DNA from: Tenacibaculum todarodis | GTDB taxonomy: Bacteria > Bacteroidota > Bacteroidia > Flavobacteriales > Flavobacteriaceae | Length of the DNA stretch: 64,000 bases | Reading direction: 5' to 3' | NCBI RefSeq assembly: GCF_001889045.1 | Contig: NZ_CP018155.1 | Span: forward strand, 1,235,001-1,299,000 | Shown: one piece after another, positions 25,224 to 34,527 of the stretch | How positions within the stretch are numbered: the stretch's first letter is position 1 | How the letters are laid out: every line of letters starts with the position of its first letter | Notes under the pieces: generated by a model | Seen by the model: the letters and a program-made list of their open reading frames with translations, nothing else | Database searches by the model: none | What the model was told of the DNA's origin: nothing | Made by a program: the position numbers and the translations under genes

Positions 25224-26342
25224 ATGAAATTTATAGTTTCTAGTTCGCAATTACTAAAACAATTACAGGTTTTAGGCGGCGTAATAAACAGCAATAATAC
25301 CTTACCAATTTTAGATAATTTTTTATTAGAATTGTCTGAAAATGAGTTAAAGATATCGGCTTCTGATTTAGAGACAACAATGAGTTCTATTGTAGCTGTA
25401 GAAAGCACTGACGAAGGCGCAATTGCGGTTAATGCACGTTTGTTATTAGACACTTTAAAGACGTTTCCGGACCAACCATTAACGTTTAAAACGGAAGGCG
25501 AAAGCACTATAGAAATTAGTTCTGATCAAGGTAAATACGACATGGCATTTTTTGGAGCTGAAGAGTTTCCTAAAGCTGTAGAATTACCTTCTCCAAGTAA
25601 AACTTTAGTACCTGCTCATATTTTAGGAACGGCAATTTCAAAGACAATTTTTGCTTCTGGAAACGATGATTTACGCCCAGTAATGAGCGGTGTTTTCTTC
25701 CAGTTTTCTTCTAATAGCTTAACTTTTGTGGCTACAGATGCGCATAAATTGGTAAAATATACAAGAACAGATGTTACTGCAGATAAAACGGCAGAATTTA
25801 TAATGCCTAAAAAACCTTTAAATTTATTAAAGGGAATTTTAAGTGGTTCTGAAGAGGAAGTTTCTATTGAATACAACGATTCTAACGCTAAATTTACGTT
25901 TGATAATACGGTTTTAGTGTGTAGATTAATTGATGGAAAATATCCTAATTATGAAGCGGTAATTCCGAAGGAAAATCCGAATAAATTAACAGTTGATAGA
26001 GCTTCTTTCTTAAACTCGGTTCGTAGAGTTTCTATTTTCTCAAGTAAAACTACACATCAGATTCGTTTAAAAATGGCAGGAACAGAATTAAATATTTCTG
26101 CAGAAGATTTAGACTATGCCAACAAAGCAGACGAACGTTTATCTTGTGATTACCAAGGTGATGATATGCAAATTGGTTTTAACTCTCGTTTTTTAAGTGA
26201 AATGTTAAGTAACTTAAATGCAAACGATGTTTTAATTGAAATGTCTTTACCAAACCGCGCAGGAATTTTAACTCCAATTGACGGAACTGACGAAGGTGAA
26301 CAAATTACTATGCTTGTTATGCCTGTTATGTTGAATTCGTAA
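25224..26342 (+). CDS. dnaN: DNA polymerase III subunit beta (sliding clamp)
   Basis: A 372-residue protein matching the beta clamp throughout: MKFIVSSSQLLKQLQVLGGV, NSNNTLPILDNFLLEL, RPVMSGVFFQF, VATDAHKLVKY, CRLIDGKYPNYEAVIP, and the C-terminal MLVMPVML that lines the client-binding pocket. Three clamp domains of about 120 residues each are expected. The dimer encircles DNA and tethers polymerases. The gene is not next to dnaA or an origin, as is common in Bacteroidota. A GTCATTCCTGCGCAGG repeat and a terminator follow. Confidence 0.97.
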   Translation: MKFIVSSSQLLKQLQVLGGVINSNNTLPILDNFLLELSENELKISASDLETTMSSIVAVESTDEGAIAVNARLLLDTLKTFPDQPLTFKTEGESTIEISSDQGKYDMAFFGAEEFPKAVELPSPSKTLVPAHILGTAISKTIFASGNDDLRPVMSGVFFQFSSNSLTFVATDAHKLVKYTRTDVTADKTAEFIMPKKPLNLLKGILSGSEEEVSIEYNDSNAKFTFDNTVLVCRLIDGKYPNYEAVIPKENPNKLTVDRASFLNSVRRVSIFSSKTTHQIRLKMAGTELNISAEDLDYANKADERLSCDYQGDDMQIGFNSRFLSEMLSNLNANDVLIEMSLPNRAGILTPIDGTDEGEQITMLVMPVMLNS

Positions 26343-26346
26343 TAAA

Positions 26347-26376
26347 TTGTCATTCCTGCGCAGGCAGGAATCTATA
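26347..26376. repeat. Single arm of GTCATTCCTGCGCAGGCAGG repeat
   Basis: TTGTCATTCCTGCGCAGGCA starts 5 bp after the dnaN stop. Same family as 22039 and 63533, here with only one arm. Confidence 0.75.
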
Positions 26377-26385
26377 ACATATTAG

Positions 26386-26433
26386 AAAACCACAATGGTT
26401 CTGAAACAAGTTCAGAATTAATTGTGGTTTTTT
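26386..26433 (+). terminator. Terminator after dnaN
   Basis: AAAACCACAA pairs with TTGTGGTTTTTT, with an inner stem TTCTGAA/TTCAGAA, followed by a T-run. Confidence 0.85.
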
Positions 26434-26472
26434 GTTTACATTTACTTTCTAACATAAAATCAGTTTTTGATA

Positions 26473-27192
26473 ATGACTTTTAACGAAGTAAATACCAAAC
26501 GAAGAAGTATAAGAGATTTTACTAAACAAGAAGTTTCTACTGAATTAATAAATGAAATTCTAAAAGATGCTTTAGAAGCTCCGTCAAGCTCAAATACTCA
26601 ACCGCTTAAAGTTGTTGTTGCAACTGGAAATACCTTAAAAGAAATAGGAAAAGAGTTAACTTTTAAATATAATACTTCCGCTAAATTAGCAAAGAAAAAT
26701 ATTTTTGCTAAATTATATTCAGCTTATAAACACAAATTACAGCCTAATAAAGTATACCAAACAATTCAAGGAAAATATTTTGGCATTTATCAAGAACGAA
26801 GAATAAAAACTGCCGTTGGTTTGTATAAAGTTTTAGGAATAAAACGAGAAGACAAGAAAAAGCGACACGAAGAAATGGCAAAAAACTTTAATTTCTTTGG
26901 CGCTCCTGTTGCAATTTGGATTTACGCAAATCCAAAAATGAAATATACAGCTTTAGTAGATACAGGCATATTTATGCAAAATTTAATGCTTTCTGCAACC
27001 AATAAAGGTTTAGGAACGTGTCCGCAAGGAGCTTTAAATTTATGGAGAGAACCTGTAGACAAACACTTTTCTGTACCCAAAGGTTACGAGTTAGTTTGCG
27101 GCCTTTCTTTAGGTTATCCTTCTGAAGCAAAAGTAAATAGTTATAGACCTGAAAAAATATCTGTTGAAGAGTTATTGGTTATTAAGAAGTAA
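26473..27192 (+). CDS. Nitroreductase family protein
   Basis: A 239-residue flavin-dependent oxidoreductase-like protein starting at the ATG 26473 (a TTG two codons upstream is also in frame). It has the family pattern FNEVNTKRRSIRDFTKQEVS (residues 3-22), EAPSSSNTQPLKVVVATG (about 38-55), and GLGTCPQGALNLWREPVDKH near 180. These enzymes use FMN and NAD(P)H to reduce nitro compounds or quinones. Substrate unknown. It is followed by the 27212 gene after 19 bp, possibly as an operon. Confidence 0.9.
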   Translation: MTFNEVNTKRRSIRDFTKQEVSTELINEILKDALEAPSSSNTQPLKVVVATGNTLKEIGKELTFKYNTSAKLAKKNIFAKLYSAYKHKLQPNKVYQTIQGKYFGIYQERRIKTAVGLYKVLGIKREDKKKRHEEMAKNFNFFGAPVAIWIYANPKMKYTALVDTGIFMQNLMLSATNKGLGTCPQGALNLWREPVDKHFSVPKGYELVCGLSLGYPSEAKVNSYRPEKISVEELLVIKK

Positions 27193-27211
27193 TATTAAGT
27201 ATAGTTCATTC

Positions 27212-27979
27212 ATGAAAAAGTTTTTCAAACTTATTGGTATATCAATTTTTATATTCATTTTATTTTTTAGCTATAAGCTTTACAAAAACTATAATACAAT
27301 TAATAATATATCTGAATTAAGAGAATCAAATTTTAATAAATATTTGAATTTATTTTACTTGAAAAATGATAGAACTCCTTATGATTTAAATGAATTTAAA
27401 ACTTATTTAAAAAATAGAGACGTTAAATTATTAAAACTTGTAAATAATATTGATATCCAATATAAACGGAATAATTTAGGGTTTATATCTATTTATCATA
27501 AAGGGGTTGATAATGTAGATGATTCTCTAAAAATCAAATATGAAAATTTAGATAGTTTTTTAGATTTGTTTTATAAGAAAGGGGATATAGAAATCGACTA
27601 TCATTATACTAATATTTTTGAAAAATTTAATACAATCTATAATATTGGAAAAGATTCTATTATAAGAAAAAATAAAATTAATGTTTCCGAAATTTTTAGA
27701 GACCACTTAAAATGTGATTCTTCAAAGTTAAGATTAAAAAAATTAAAATACACACGATTTAACTACCTCTCTATAAAAATTAACAAAGGTAATATTAAGG
27801 TCTCTGATACTATTTCTGCTGGTGTAAATTCATTTTATAATAATACAGAACCTTTTCCTGAAAACACTAAAGAAATATTATTAAGCTATATACGTCAAGA
27901 AAAAAATCTTTTCCATAAAGATTCTATTTATTTTATCAATTTTAAATTTGATGATATAGATAATTATAAATGTAAATAG
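27212..27979 (+). CDS. Hypothetical membrane-anchored protein, 255 aa
   Basis: A 255-residue protein, from the ATG at 27212, with one N-terminal membrane segment (FFKLIGISIFIFILFFSYKLY) and an otherwise hydrophilic, asparagine/lysine/aspartate-rich body. The anchor and the following polar region suggest a protein facing the periplasm. The composition is more AT-driven than neighbouring genes (many Asn, Lys, Ile, Tyr), which suggests a fast-evolving or recently acquired gene. No domain recognised. It is 19 bp after the nitroreductase and 1 bp before the acpH-like gene. Confidence 0.55.
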   Translation: MKKFFKLIGISIFIFILFFSYKLYKNYNTINNISELRESNFNKYLNLFYLKNDRTPYDLNEFKTYLKNRDVKLLKLVNNIDIQYKRNNLGFISIYHKGVDNVDDSLKIKYENLDSFLDLFYKKGDIEIDYHYTNIFEKFNTIYNIGKDSIIRKNKINVSEIFRDHLKCDSSKLRLKKLKYTRFNYLSIKINKGNIKVSDTISAGVNSFYNNTEPFPENTKEILLSYIRQEKNLFHKDSIYFINFKFDDIDNYKCK

Positions 27980-27980
27980 A

Positions 27981-28586
27981 ATGAATTTCCTCGCGCACTT
28001 ATATTTATCAGGAAACAACCAACAAATAATGATTGGCAATTTTATTGCTGACCATATTAGAGGAAATAAATTTCAGCATTATTCCGAAGAAATAAAAAAA
28101 GGAATTCTTTTACATAGAGAAATAGACACATTTACCGATGCACATTCAATAGTTAGAAAAAGTAAACGTAGATTACACGAACGTTACGGACATTATGATG
28201 GCGTAATAATCGATATTTTTTACGATTATTTTTTAGCTAAAAACTGGGATAGTTATTCTGCAATTCCGTTGGAGGCTTATACACAATCTGTCTATGAATT
28301 ATTTAAAAAAGAATCATCTAATTTGCCTTTAAAATCACAACAATTTATCGGTTATATGATTGAGTATAACATACTGTATAATTATAGTACTTTGGAAGGA
28401 ATTCAGCAAGTTTTAAACGGAATGAACAGCAGAACCAAAGGGAAATCTCAAATGAACTTAGCTGTTGAAGACTTACAACTTTACAATAAAGAATTAGAAG
28501 AAGATTTTACCATTTTCTTTGAAGATTTACGTAACTTTTGCAATCAAAAAATAAAAGAACTAACTGTCATTCCGAACGAAGAATGA
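27981..28586 (+). CDS. ACP phosphodiesterase (AcpH/DUF479 family)
   Basis: A 201-residue protein with MNFLAHLYLSGNNQQIMIGN followed by FIADHIRGN and ILLHREIDTFTDAHS, the metal-binding HD-like pattern of the AcpH/DUF479 family. E. coli AcpH hydrolyses phosphopantetheine from holo-ACP. The C-terminal eight residues, TVIPNEE plus stop, are encoded by an intergenic repeat of the GTCATTCCGAACGAAGAATG type that has replaced or extended the natural end. It begins 1 bp after the preceding gene. Confidence 0.85.
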   Translation: MNFLAHLYLSGNNQQIMIGNFIADHIRGNKFQHYSEEIKKGILLHREIDTFTDAHSIVRKSKRRLHERYGHYDGVIIDIFYDYFLAKNWDSYSAIPLEAYTQSVYELFKKESSNLPLKSQQFIGYMIEYNILYNYSTLEGIQQVLNGMNSRTKGKSQMNLAVEDLQLYNKELEEDFTIFFEDLRNFCNQKIKELTVIPNEE

Positions 28587-28676
28587 AGAGAGGAATCTCA
28601 AATTAAAGAGAGATTTCTTATAAATTAATCTTGAGCGGAGTCGAAAGGCTAAAAAAGCTCATTTCGAAATGACAAA
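28565..28676. repeat. Inverted-repeat cluster overlapping the acpH-like stop
   Basis: GTCATTCCGAACGAAGAATG on the left faces CATTTCGAAATGACAA on the right; TTGAGCGGAGTCGAAAGGCT, a second repeat family, sits inside. The same kind of cluster is at 5327. Confidence 0.75.
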
Positions 28677-28686
28677 ATTTTAAATT

Positions 28687-30378
28687 ATGAAAAAAATATT
28701 TTTATTAATTGCAATTTCAATCACATTATTCAATTGCAAAACCTCAGAAAAGAAAGAAAAAAATATTGGTCTAGTTACCGAAAAAGCTATGGTTGTTTCT
28801 GCTCGTGAAGAAGCTTCAAAAATTGGAACAGACATTCTTAAAAAAGGTGGTAATGCTTTTGATGCTATGGCTGCAACGGAATTAGCTTTAGCAGTTGCCT
28901 ATCCGTATGCTGGAAATATTGGCGGCGGCGGATTTATGGTCTATCGTAAAAATGATGGGCAAATTGGCGCATTAGATTACAGAGAGAAAGCTCCGTTAGC
29001 TTCAAGTAAGGACATGTACTTAGACAAAGACGGAAACATTATTAAAGGAAAAAGCACTTTAGGCGCAATGGCTGTTGGTATTCCTGGAACTGTTGCTGGT
29101 GTTTTTGCTACTCATAAAAAATTTGGTTCTTTACCTATTGAAGATATTTTAAAACCAGTAATTGCTTTAGCTAAAAGGGGAATTATTGTTACCAAAAAGC
29201 AAGAAGACAGAATTAAAAAGTATCAACCTTACTTCTTAAAAGCGAATAAAGAACCTATTATTTTCAATCAAAAATGGAAAGAAAATGATACCATAAAATA
29301 TAATGCTTTAGCAGAAACTTTAGAAAGAATTCTTAAAAACGGACGAGACGAATTTTACAAAGGTGAAACTGCAAAACGTTTGGTGAAATTTATGCAAGCA
29401 AATGGCGGAATTATGACTGAAGAAGATTTGGCAAAATACGAAGCACAATGGAGAACTCCTGTTACCTTTACTTATGACGACTTAAAAGTAATTTCAATGT
29501 CTCCACCTTCTAGTGGAGGAATTTGTTTAGCACAAATTATGAACGGAATTGAACCGTATGATTTAGACAAATTTGGGCATAATTCAACCAAAACAATTCA
29601 AATAATTGCGGAAGCAGAAAGAAGAGCTTATGCAGATAGAAGTTTCTTTTTAGGAGATCCTGATTTTGTAAAAATTCCATTAAAGACATTAATTTCTAAA
29701 GAATATACAAAAGGTAGAATGGATAATTTTTCTTTTGAAAAAGCAACAAAATCGGCTGATGTAGCTCACGGAACTGTAGAAATGATAGAAAGTGATGAAA
29801 CAACCCACTACTCTATTGTAGATCAGTTTGGTAACGCAATTTCTGCAACTACAACTATAAATGGCGCTTATGGTTCTAAATTATATTGTGAAGATTTAGG
29901 GTTCTTTTTAAATAATGAAATGGACGATTTTTCTAGCAAACCTGGTGTTCCAAATCAGTTTGGATTAGTTGGTGCAAAAGCGAATGAAATTATGCCCGAA
30001 AAAAGAATGCTAAGTTCTATGACTCCTACAATTGTTGAGAAAAACGGCAAACTTTGGATGGTTGTTGGAACTCCTGGTGGTTCAACAATTATTACTTCTG
30101 TATTACAAACTATTTTAAATGTACATGAGTTTAACTTCGGGATGCAAGAAGCTGTAAATCAGCCGAGATTCCATCACCAATGGTTACCAGACATGATTAT
30201 GATGGAACCAAATATGTTTGATAGAAAAGTTGTGGAAGATCTTAAAAAAGTTGGCTACACAATAAATGAAGAAGATGCACCTGTTATTGGTAAAGTTGAA
30301 GGGATTTTAAGATTACCAAACGGTAAATTAGAAGGTGGAGCAGATCCTCGTGGAGACGATAAAGCAGTTGGATTTTAA
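28687..30378 (+). CDS. ggt: Gamma-glutamyltransferase
   Basis: A 563-residue lipoprotein (lipobox Cys17 in LFNC). The heterodimer-forming pro-enzyme is complete: FDAMAATELALAVAYPYAGN and GGGGFMVYR in the large subunit, then the autocatalytic cleavage site before Thr372 in ETTHYSIVD, and GTPGGSTIITSVLQTILNV in the small subunit. The enzyme transfers or hydrolyses gamma-glutamyl groups of glutathione and similar peptides in the periplasm. Length and motifs are normal. It seems monocistronic. Confidence 0.93.
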   Translation: MKKIFLLIAISITLFNCKTSEKKEKNIGLVTEKAMVVSAREEASKIGTDILKKGGNAFDAMAATELALAVAYPYAGNIGGGGFMVYRKNDGQIGALDYREKAPLASSKDMYLDKDGNIIKGKSTLGAMAVGIPGTVAGVFATHKKFGSLPIEDILKPVIALAKRGIIVTKKQEDRIKKYQPYFLKANKEPIIFNQKWKENDTIKYNALAETLERILKNGRDEFYKGETAKRLVKFMQANGGIMTEEDLAKYEAQWRTPVTFTYDDLKVISMSPPSSGGICLAQIMNGIEPYDLDKFGHNSTKTIQIIAEAERRAYADRSFFLGDPDFVKIPLKTLISKEYTKGRMDNFSFEKATKSADVAHGTVEMIESDETTHYSIVDQFGNAISATTTINGAYGSKLYCEDLGFFLNNEMDDFSSKPGVPNQFGLVGAKANEIMPEKRMLSSMTPTIVEKNGKLWMVVGTPGGSTIITSVLQTILNVHEFNFGMQEAVNQPRFHHQWLPDMIMMEPNMFDRKVVEDLKKVGYTINEEDAPVIGKVEGILRLPNGKLEGGADPRGDDKAVGF

Positions 30379-30434
30379 TTAAACTTATATCTTTGGATTA
30401 AAACTTGATATACATAGAACAATTTAGAGAAAAT

Positions 30435-31880
30435 ATGAAAAAAATAGTATTCCTTTTATTCTTTATAGTTTTTTATTCACACGCTCAAGTTATTAGTGAT
30501 AGAAAATATAATAAACTCACAAAACCCAATACAGCTAATAATTTATCGATCTATTTACAAGGAAAAATACATAAAGATCTCTTACAAGACATTACTTTTC
30601 CTAAGTATGGTCGTAAAGTAACGCTATCTTATTATGTAAACAAAGACGGAAAACCCTACAACATTAATTTTAATTCTTACAGAAACAACAAATTAACAAG
30701 AGCACTAAAGAAATATATGAAAGAATATTCTTTAGATAGTTTAGGATTTAAAGCAGACACAAGAAAAAAATATACTATTCAAATAATTTCAAAAAAGAAA
30801 GACAAAAACATTATTGAATGTAGCACAAATCCTATAGAAATAACTTCTCCAAACTCTGAGTCTTGTAAAGATTTAAACTTCTATAGCGACATAAATAATT
30901 GTTTTAATAAAGAGTTAAGAAATCTATTTTACAATTCGATTAATTATAGTCTAGCAGATTCCATTAAAACAGATAATGAAATTATAAATTTAAATTTTAA
31001 AGCATTAATTGACAAAGAAGGTAAACTGAAGTTAAGAAATTTAAAAGTTCCAGAAATTTTTAAAAAACACTTGTACGATATTGTTGAAAAAAGCAACTTT
31101 CAATTTAAACCGCAATTAATTAATGGAATACCTAATGATTATTTTTACAGAATAAGACAAACATTTAATAAAGGCGATAAACCAAACAAATCTGAAAGAG
31201 ATAATGAATTTGATGATGTTTTTAAACCTACCACAACAAATGATTTTGCATTATTTTTAAAGGAAAAATTAACACAATCAGATATAAATAGCGCTAACTT
31301 AAATAGGTTTAACAATAGATTAAAAATTTATTTTGAATTAGATGCTAAAGAAAAACCTATAAATATTAGTACAAACGCAAGGTCTGAAAAATTAGAAAAA
31401 AAAGTAATTGAAATATTTAAGAAATACGATATTTCAAAAGCTACTTTTTTAAATAATCACAAAGCAAATAGATACTTTACACCAATAATATTACACAATA
31501 ATGGTAAAAATGAAGTTTACACAAACAGTATTATGGGATACAGTAGAATACCAATTTTTCCTGAATGTGAAAAATCATTAAATGCAACTATGGCAAAAAA
31601 GTGTTACAACCAGACAATACGCAATGTTGTTGCCTATAATTTTAATGCTAAAATGGCTAGCAGTTTAGGTTTAAGACCAGGTAAAAAAAGAATATTTGTA
31701 AATTTTAAGATAGATACTTTAGGTAATATAACAGATATTAAAAGTAGAGCATCTCATTATTTATTGAAAAAAGAAGCAGAAAGAATTGTTAAAAAATTAT
31801 CTAAACCAGCACCAGCCATCTTTGGTAACAAACCTCAAACAACAAATTTCACTTTACCGATAACATTTTCATTAGATTAA
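30435..31880 (+). CDS. Secreted protein with tandem TonB_C-like modules
   Basis: A 481-residue secreted protein from ATG 30435 (signal peptide KKIVFLLFFIVFYSHAQ). The C-terminus (about 395-481) reads GKKRIFVNFKIDTLGNITDI ... EAERIVKKLSKPAP ... NFTLPITFSLD, the pattern of a TonB C-terminal domain. Similar but weaker copies occur upstream: VTLSYYVNKDGKPYNINF (about 55), LNFKALIDKEGKLKLRNL (about 195) and LKIYFELDAKEKPINIST (about 300). So the protein seems to be four TonB_C-like folds in a row with no transmembrane TonB anchor. Function is not known; binding to an outer-membrane partner is a possibility. Confidence 0.65.
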   Translation: MKKIVFLLFFIVFYSHAQVISDRKYNKLTKPNTANNLSIYLQGKIHKDLLQDITFPKYGRKVTLSYYVNKDGKPYNINFNSYRNNKLTRALKKYMKEYSLDSLGFKADTRKKYTIQIISKKKDKNIIECSTNPIEITSPNSESCKDLNFYSDINNCFNKELRNLFYNSINYSLADSIKTDNEIINLNFKALIDKEGKLKLRNLKVPEIFKKHLYDIVEKSNFQFKPQLINGIPNDYFYRIRQTFNKGDKPNKSERDNEFDDVFKPTTTNDFALFLKEKLTQSDINSANLNRFNNRLKIYFELDAKEKPINISTNARSEKLEKKVIEIFKKYDISKATFLNNHKANRYFTPIILHNNGKNEVYTNSIMGYSRIPIFPECEKSLNATMAKKCYNQTIRNVVAYNFNAKMASSLGLRPGKKRIFVNFKIDTLGNITDIKSRASHYLLKKEAERIVKKLSKPAPAIFGNKPQTTNFTLPITFSLD

Positions 31881-31923
31881 ATTTTAATAAATTAATATTG
31901 ATTACTTATCTAAGTTTTTAATT

Positions 31924-32346
31924 ATGCAAGTACAACCATTCCATTTAGCAATTCCAGTTCAAAACCTAGAAAAATGCAGAGCCTTTTATAGAGATATTTT
32001 ACAATGTAAAGAAGGTAGAAGTACTAATCATTGGGTAGATTTTAATTTCTTTGGACATCAATTTGTTATTCATCAAAAAGAAGGTTTTATACCAACGGAA
32101 TCAGTTACAAATCCTGTTGATGGACACGATGTTCCTGTTCCGCATTTTGGAGTAGTTTTAACTTGGGAAGATTGGCACGCTTTGGCTAAACGTTTAAAAA
32201 CAGTAAACACGCAATTTATAATTGAACCAACGATTCGCTTTAAAGGAAAAGTTGGAGAGCAAGCTACAATGTTTTTTAACGATCCAGAAAACAATGCTTT
32301 AGAGTTCAAAGCTTTTAAAGATATGAGTCAAATTTTTGCCACTTAA
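31924..32346 (+). CDS. VOC family protein (glyoxalase/dioxygenase-like)
   Basis: A 140-residue vicinal-oxygen-chelate fold protein. It begins [20 protein letters not shown], with His6 as a likely metal ligand, and ends [20 protein letters not shown], with a Glu ligand, in the typical paired beta-alpha-beta-beta-beta layout. Family members include glyoxalases, extradiol dioxygenases and resistance proteins, so the reaction cannot be stated. Its stop overlaps the start of the pseudouridine synthase gene by one base. Confidence 0.88.
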   Translation: MQVQPFHLAIPVQNLEKCRAFYRDILQCKEGRSTNHWVDFNFFGHQFVIHQKEGFIPTESVTNPVDGHDVPVPHFGVVLTWEDWHALAKRLKTVNTQFIIEPTIRFKGKVGEQATMFFNDPENNALEFKAFKDMSQIFAT

Positions 32347-33200
32347 TGCAATTAATTGAATCTCATAAAGTTCTAAGTTTAAAAAAACCAATTCGTTTAC
32401 AGGATTATGGCGTCGGAATTTTCAGCACAAATCCCACAAAATCTGGGCTAAAAAAAGCCATTAAAAAAGGACTTGTTTTTGTTGATGGAGAAATTGCATC
32501 AACAGCACTTTTTATAGTTGGTAATGAAACTATAGAATTCTTTCAATCAGAAGAAAATAAAAAAGAGTTCGATTTTGATTTAAAGGTTTTATTTGAAGAT
32601 GATTTTTTAGCAATTATTTACAAACCTGCCGGAATTGTAGTTAGCGGAAATTCTTTCGCAACTATTGATAACGCACTATTTCAAAATATTAAAAAAAGCA
32701 CACAATCTGATGCTGTAAAACCAAGGCCAGTTCACAGATTAGATTATCCAACAAGCGGTTTATTATTAATTGGGAAAACTAATTCTTCAATAATTGCATT
32801 GAATAAATTATTTGAAAATAAAGAAATTCAGAAAACATACCATGCAGTTTCAATAGGTAAAATGGAAGAATCTGGAACTATTGATTTTCCTGTTGATGAT
32901 AAAAAAACGCTAACTCATTTTAAGGTTTTAAAAACAGTTAGTTCCGAACGTTTCGGATTTTTAAACTTAGTGCAACTTTCACCTAAAACTGGTAGAAAAC
33001 ATCAACTTAGAAAACATTTAGCTTCATTAGGAAATCCCATTTTAGGTGATAAACAATATTATTTAGACAACTTAATTTTAAACGGAAAAGGATTGTATTT
33101 ACATGCCTCAACATTACAGTTTGTGCATCCAATTACAAAAGAAAACTTATGTGTGAGTGAAAATCTTCCGAAGAAATTTAAAAAAATATTCCCACATTAA
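32346..33200 (+). CDS. RluA family pseudouridine synthase
   Basis: A 284-residue protein with an S4-like N-terminal region (LKKAIKKGLVFVDGE) and the RluA catalytic core: KPAGIVVSGN, RPVHRLDYPTSGLLLIGK with the catalytic Asp in HRLD, and SPKTGRKHQLRKHLASLGNP. It isomerises uridine in rRNA or tRNA; the target is not predictable. It is likely co-transcribed with the VOC gene (one-base overlap) and possibly trmD (15 bp downstream). Confidence 0.9.
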   Translation: MQLIESHKVLSLKKPIRLQDYGVGIFSTNPTKSGLKKAIKKGLVFVDGEIASTALFIVGNETIEFFQSEENKKEFDFDLKVLFEDDFLAIIYKPAGIVVSGNSFATIDNALFQNIKKSTQSDAVKPRPVHRLDYPTSGLLLIGKTNSSIIALNKLFENKEIQKTYHAVSIGKMEESGTIDFPVDDKKTLTHFKVLKTVSSERFGFLNLVQLSPKTGRKHQLRKHLASLGNPILGDKQYYLDNLILNGKGLYLHASTLQFVHPITKENLCVSENLPKKFKKIFPH

Positions 33201-33203
33201 ATA

Positions 33204-33211
33204 TATCTTTG
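33204..33211 (+). promoter_or_regulatory. -7 box immediately upstream of trmD
   Basis: TATCTTTG fits TAnnTTTG and ends 4 bp before the trmD ATG, so a transcript from it would be leaderless or nearly so. Confidence 0.35.
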
Positions 33212-33215
33212 CCAA

Positions 33216-33893
33216 ATGCGAATAGATATTATTACCGTTTCTCCAGAATTAATTAAAAGTCCGTTTGAACACTCAATGCTTAAACGAGCAATTGATAAAG
33301 GTTTGGTAGAAGTTCATTTTCATAATCTTCGCGATTACGGAATTGGCTCTTACAAAAAATTAGACGACACACAATTTGGCGGAGGAGCTGGAATGGTTTT
33401 AATGATTGAACCTATTGATAAATGCATTTCAAAATTGCAATCTGAACGAAATTATGATGACATAATTTACATGACACCAGATGCAAAAACACTGAATCAA
33501 TCTGTTGCAAATACACTTTCTTTAAAAGAAAACATCATCATCTTAACTGGTCATTACAAAGGCGTAGATCAGCGAGTTAGAGATAAATTTATTACGCGAG
33601 AAATTTCTATTGGCGATTATGTTTTAACAGGAGGAGAATTAGCCGCAGTTGTTTTATGTGACGCTGTTATTAGATTAATTCCAGGTGTTTTGGGTGATGA
33701 ACAATCTGCACTAACAGATTCTTTTCAAGATGATTTATTATCACCACCAGTTTATACAAGACCCGCAGAATATGACGGAATGAAAGTTCCAGACATCTTG
33801 TTATCAGGTAATTTTCCGAAGATTGATAAGTGGCGAGAAGAAAAAGCCTATCAGCATACAAAAAACATAAGACCCGATTTGTTAGACGAATAG
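33216..33893 (+). CDS. trmD: tRNA (guanine(37)-N1)-methyltransferase TrmD
   Basis: A 225-residue SPOUT methyltransferase. Diagnostic parts are [34 protein letters not shown], the trefoil-knot SAM site [16 protein letters not shown] and [20 protein letters not shown], and [20 protein letters not shown]. It methylates N1 of G37 next to the anticodon of tRNAs and prevents +1 frameshifting. It is followed after 148 bp by rplS, the usual flavobacterial partner. Confidence 0.97.
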   Translation: MRIDIITVSPELIKSPFEHSMLKRAIDKGLVEVHFHNLRDYGIGSYKKLDDTQFGGGAGMVLMIEPIDKCISKLQSERNYDDIIYMTPDAKTLNQSVANTLSLKENIIILTGHYKGVDQRVRDKFITREISIGDYVLTGGELAAVVLCDAVIRLIPGVLGDEQSALTDSFQDDLLSPPVYTRPAEYDGMKVPDILLSGNFPKIDKWREEKAYQHTKNIRPDLLDE

Positions 33894-33960
33894 TTTAACT
33901 ATTTGATTTTTAATTATAAAAACTTTTTCAGAAAACATTTTATCTATTAAAAATAATCAC

Positions 33961-33968
33961 TAAATTTG
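33961..33968 (+). promoter_or_regulatory. -7 promoter box of rplS
   Basis: TAAATTTG matches TAnnTTTG and leaves a leader of about 68 nt before the rplS ATG. The leader starts CTCGC and contains GGCGAAG, which could pair and act as an L19 autoregulatory leader; Rfam, from memory, lists a flavobacterial L19 leader. Confidence 0.45.
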
Positions 33969-34041
33969 CACTCGCAAAAATAACCTCTGGCGAAGAAATC
34001 GTTTAAGTTGCTTTTGTATCAATCCAATATAATATATTAAT

Positions 34042-34392
34042 ATGGAAGCTTTAGTAAAATTTGTACAAGAAGAATTTGTAACAAAAAACGAATTACCAAA
34101 ATTTGGTGCTGGAGATACAATTACAGTGTATTTCGAAATTAAAGAAGGGAACAAAACACGTACACAGTTCTTTAGAGGTGTAGTAATCCAAAGAAAAGGA
34201 ACAGGAACATCAGAAACTTTTACAATCAGAAAAATGTCTGGTACTGTAGGTGTTGAGCGTATTTTCCCTGTAAATTTACCAGCAATTCAAAAAATTGAGG
34301 TAAACAAAAGAGGTATTGTACGTAGAGCACGTATCTATTACTTTAGAGATCTTACTGGTAAAAAAGCAAGAATTAAAGAAAGAAGAGGTTAA
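34042..34392 (+). CDS. rplS: 50S ribosomal protein L19
   Basis: A 116-residue protein of normal length. Typical L19 parts are LPKFGAGDTITVYFEIKEGN, RTQFFRGVVIQRKGTGTSET, FTIRKMSGTVGVERIFPVNL and IEVNKRGIVRRARIYYFRDL followed by TGKKARIKE. L19 sits at the 30S-50S interface. The gene has its own -7 box and leader and ends in a strong terminator. Confidence 0.98.
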   Translation: MEALVKFVQEEFVTKNELPKFGAGDTITVYFEIKEGNKTRTQFFRGVVIQRKGTGTSETFTIRKMSGTVGVERIFPVNLPAIQKIEVNKRGIVRRARIYYFRDLTGKKARIKERRG

Positions 34393-34413
34393 AATCATCT
34401 TTTTATATAATTT

Positions 34414-34446
34414 AAAAGCCTTGAGAATTTTCTCAAGGCTTTTTTA
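34414..34446 (+). terminator. Terminator after rplS
   Basis: AAAAGCCTTGAGAA pairs with TTCTCAAGGCTTTTTT, followed by AATTC. Confidence 0.9.
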
Positions 34447-34527
34447 ATTCACAATTGTTAACAACCTCAGTTAACAACTTGTTGATTTCTAATTTGTTAA
34501 AAATTTTAAAAAAAGAATATTGTAATA

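Noticed and set aside
25052..25243. A 63-codon plus-strand frame before dnaN
   Set aside because: It is composed of the structured repeat (copy 1) and overlaps the dnaN start in another frame; composition is not protein-like.
32170..32190. TTGGCACG inside the VOC gene as a sigma-54 promoter
   Set aside because: It is in coding sequence, and the -12 half (TTGC/TTGA) is missing at the right spacing.
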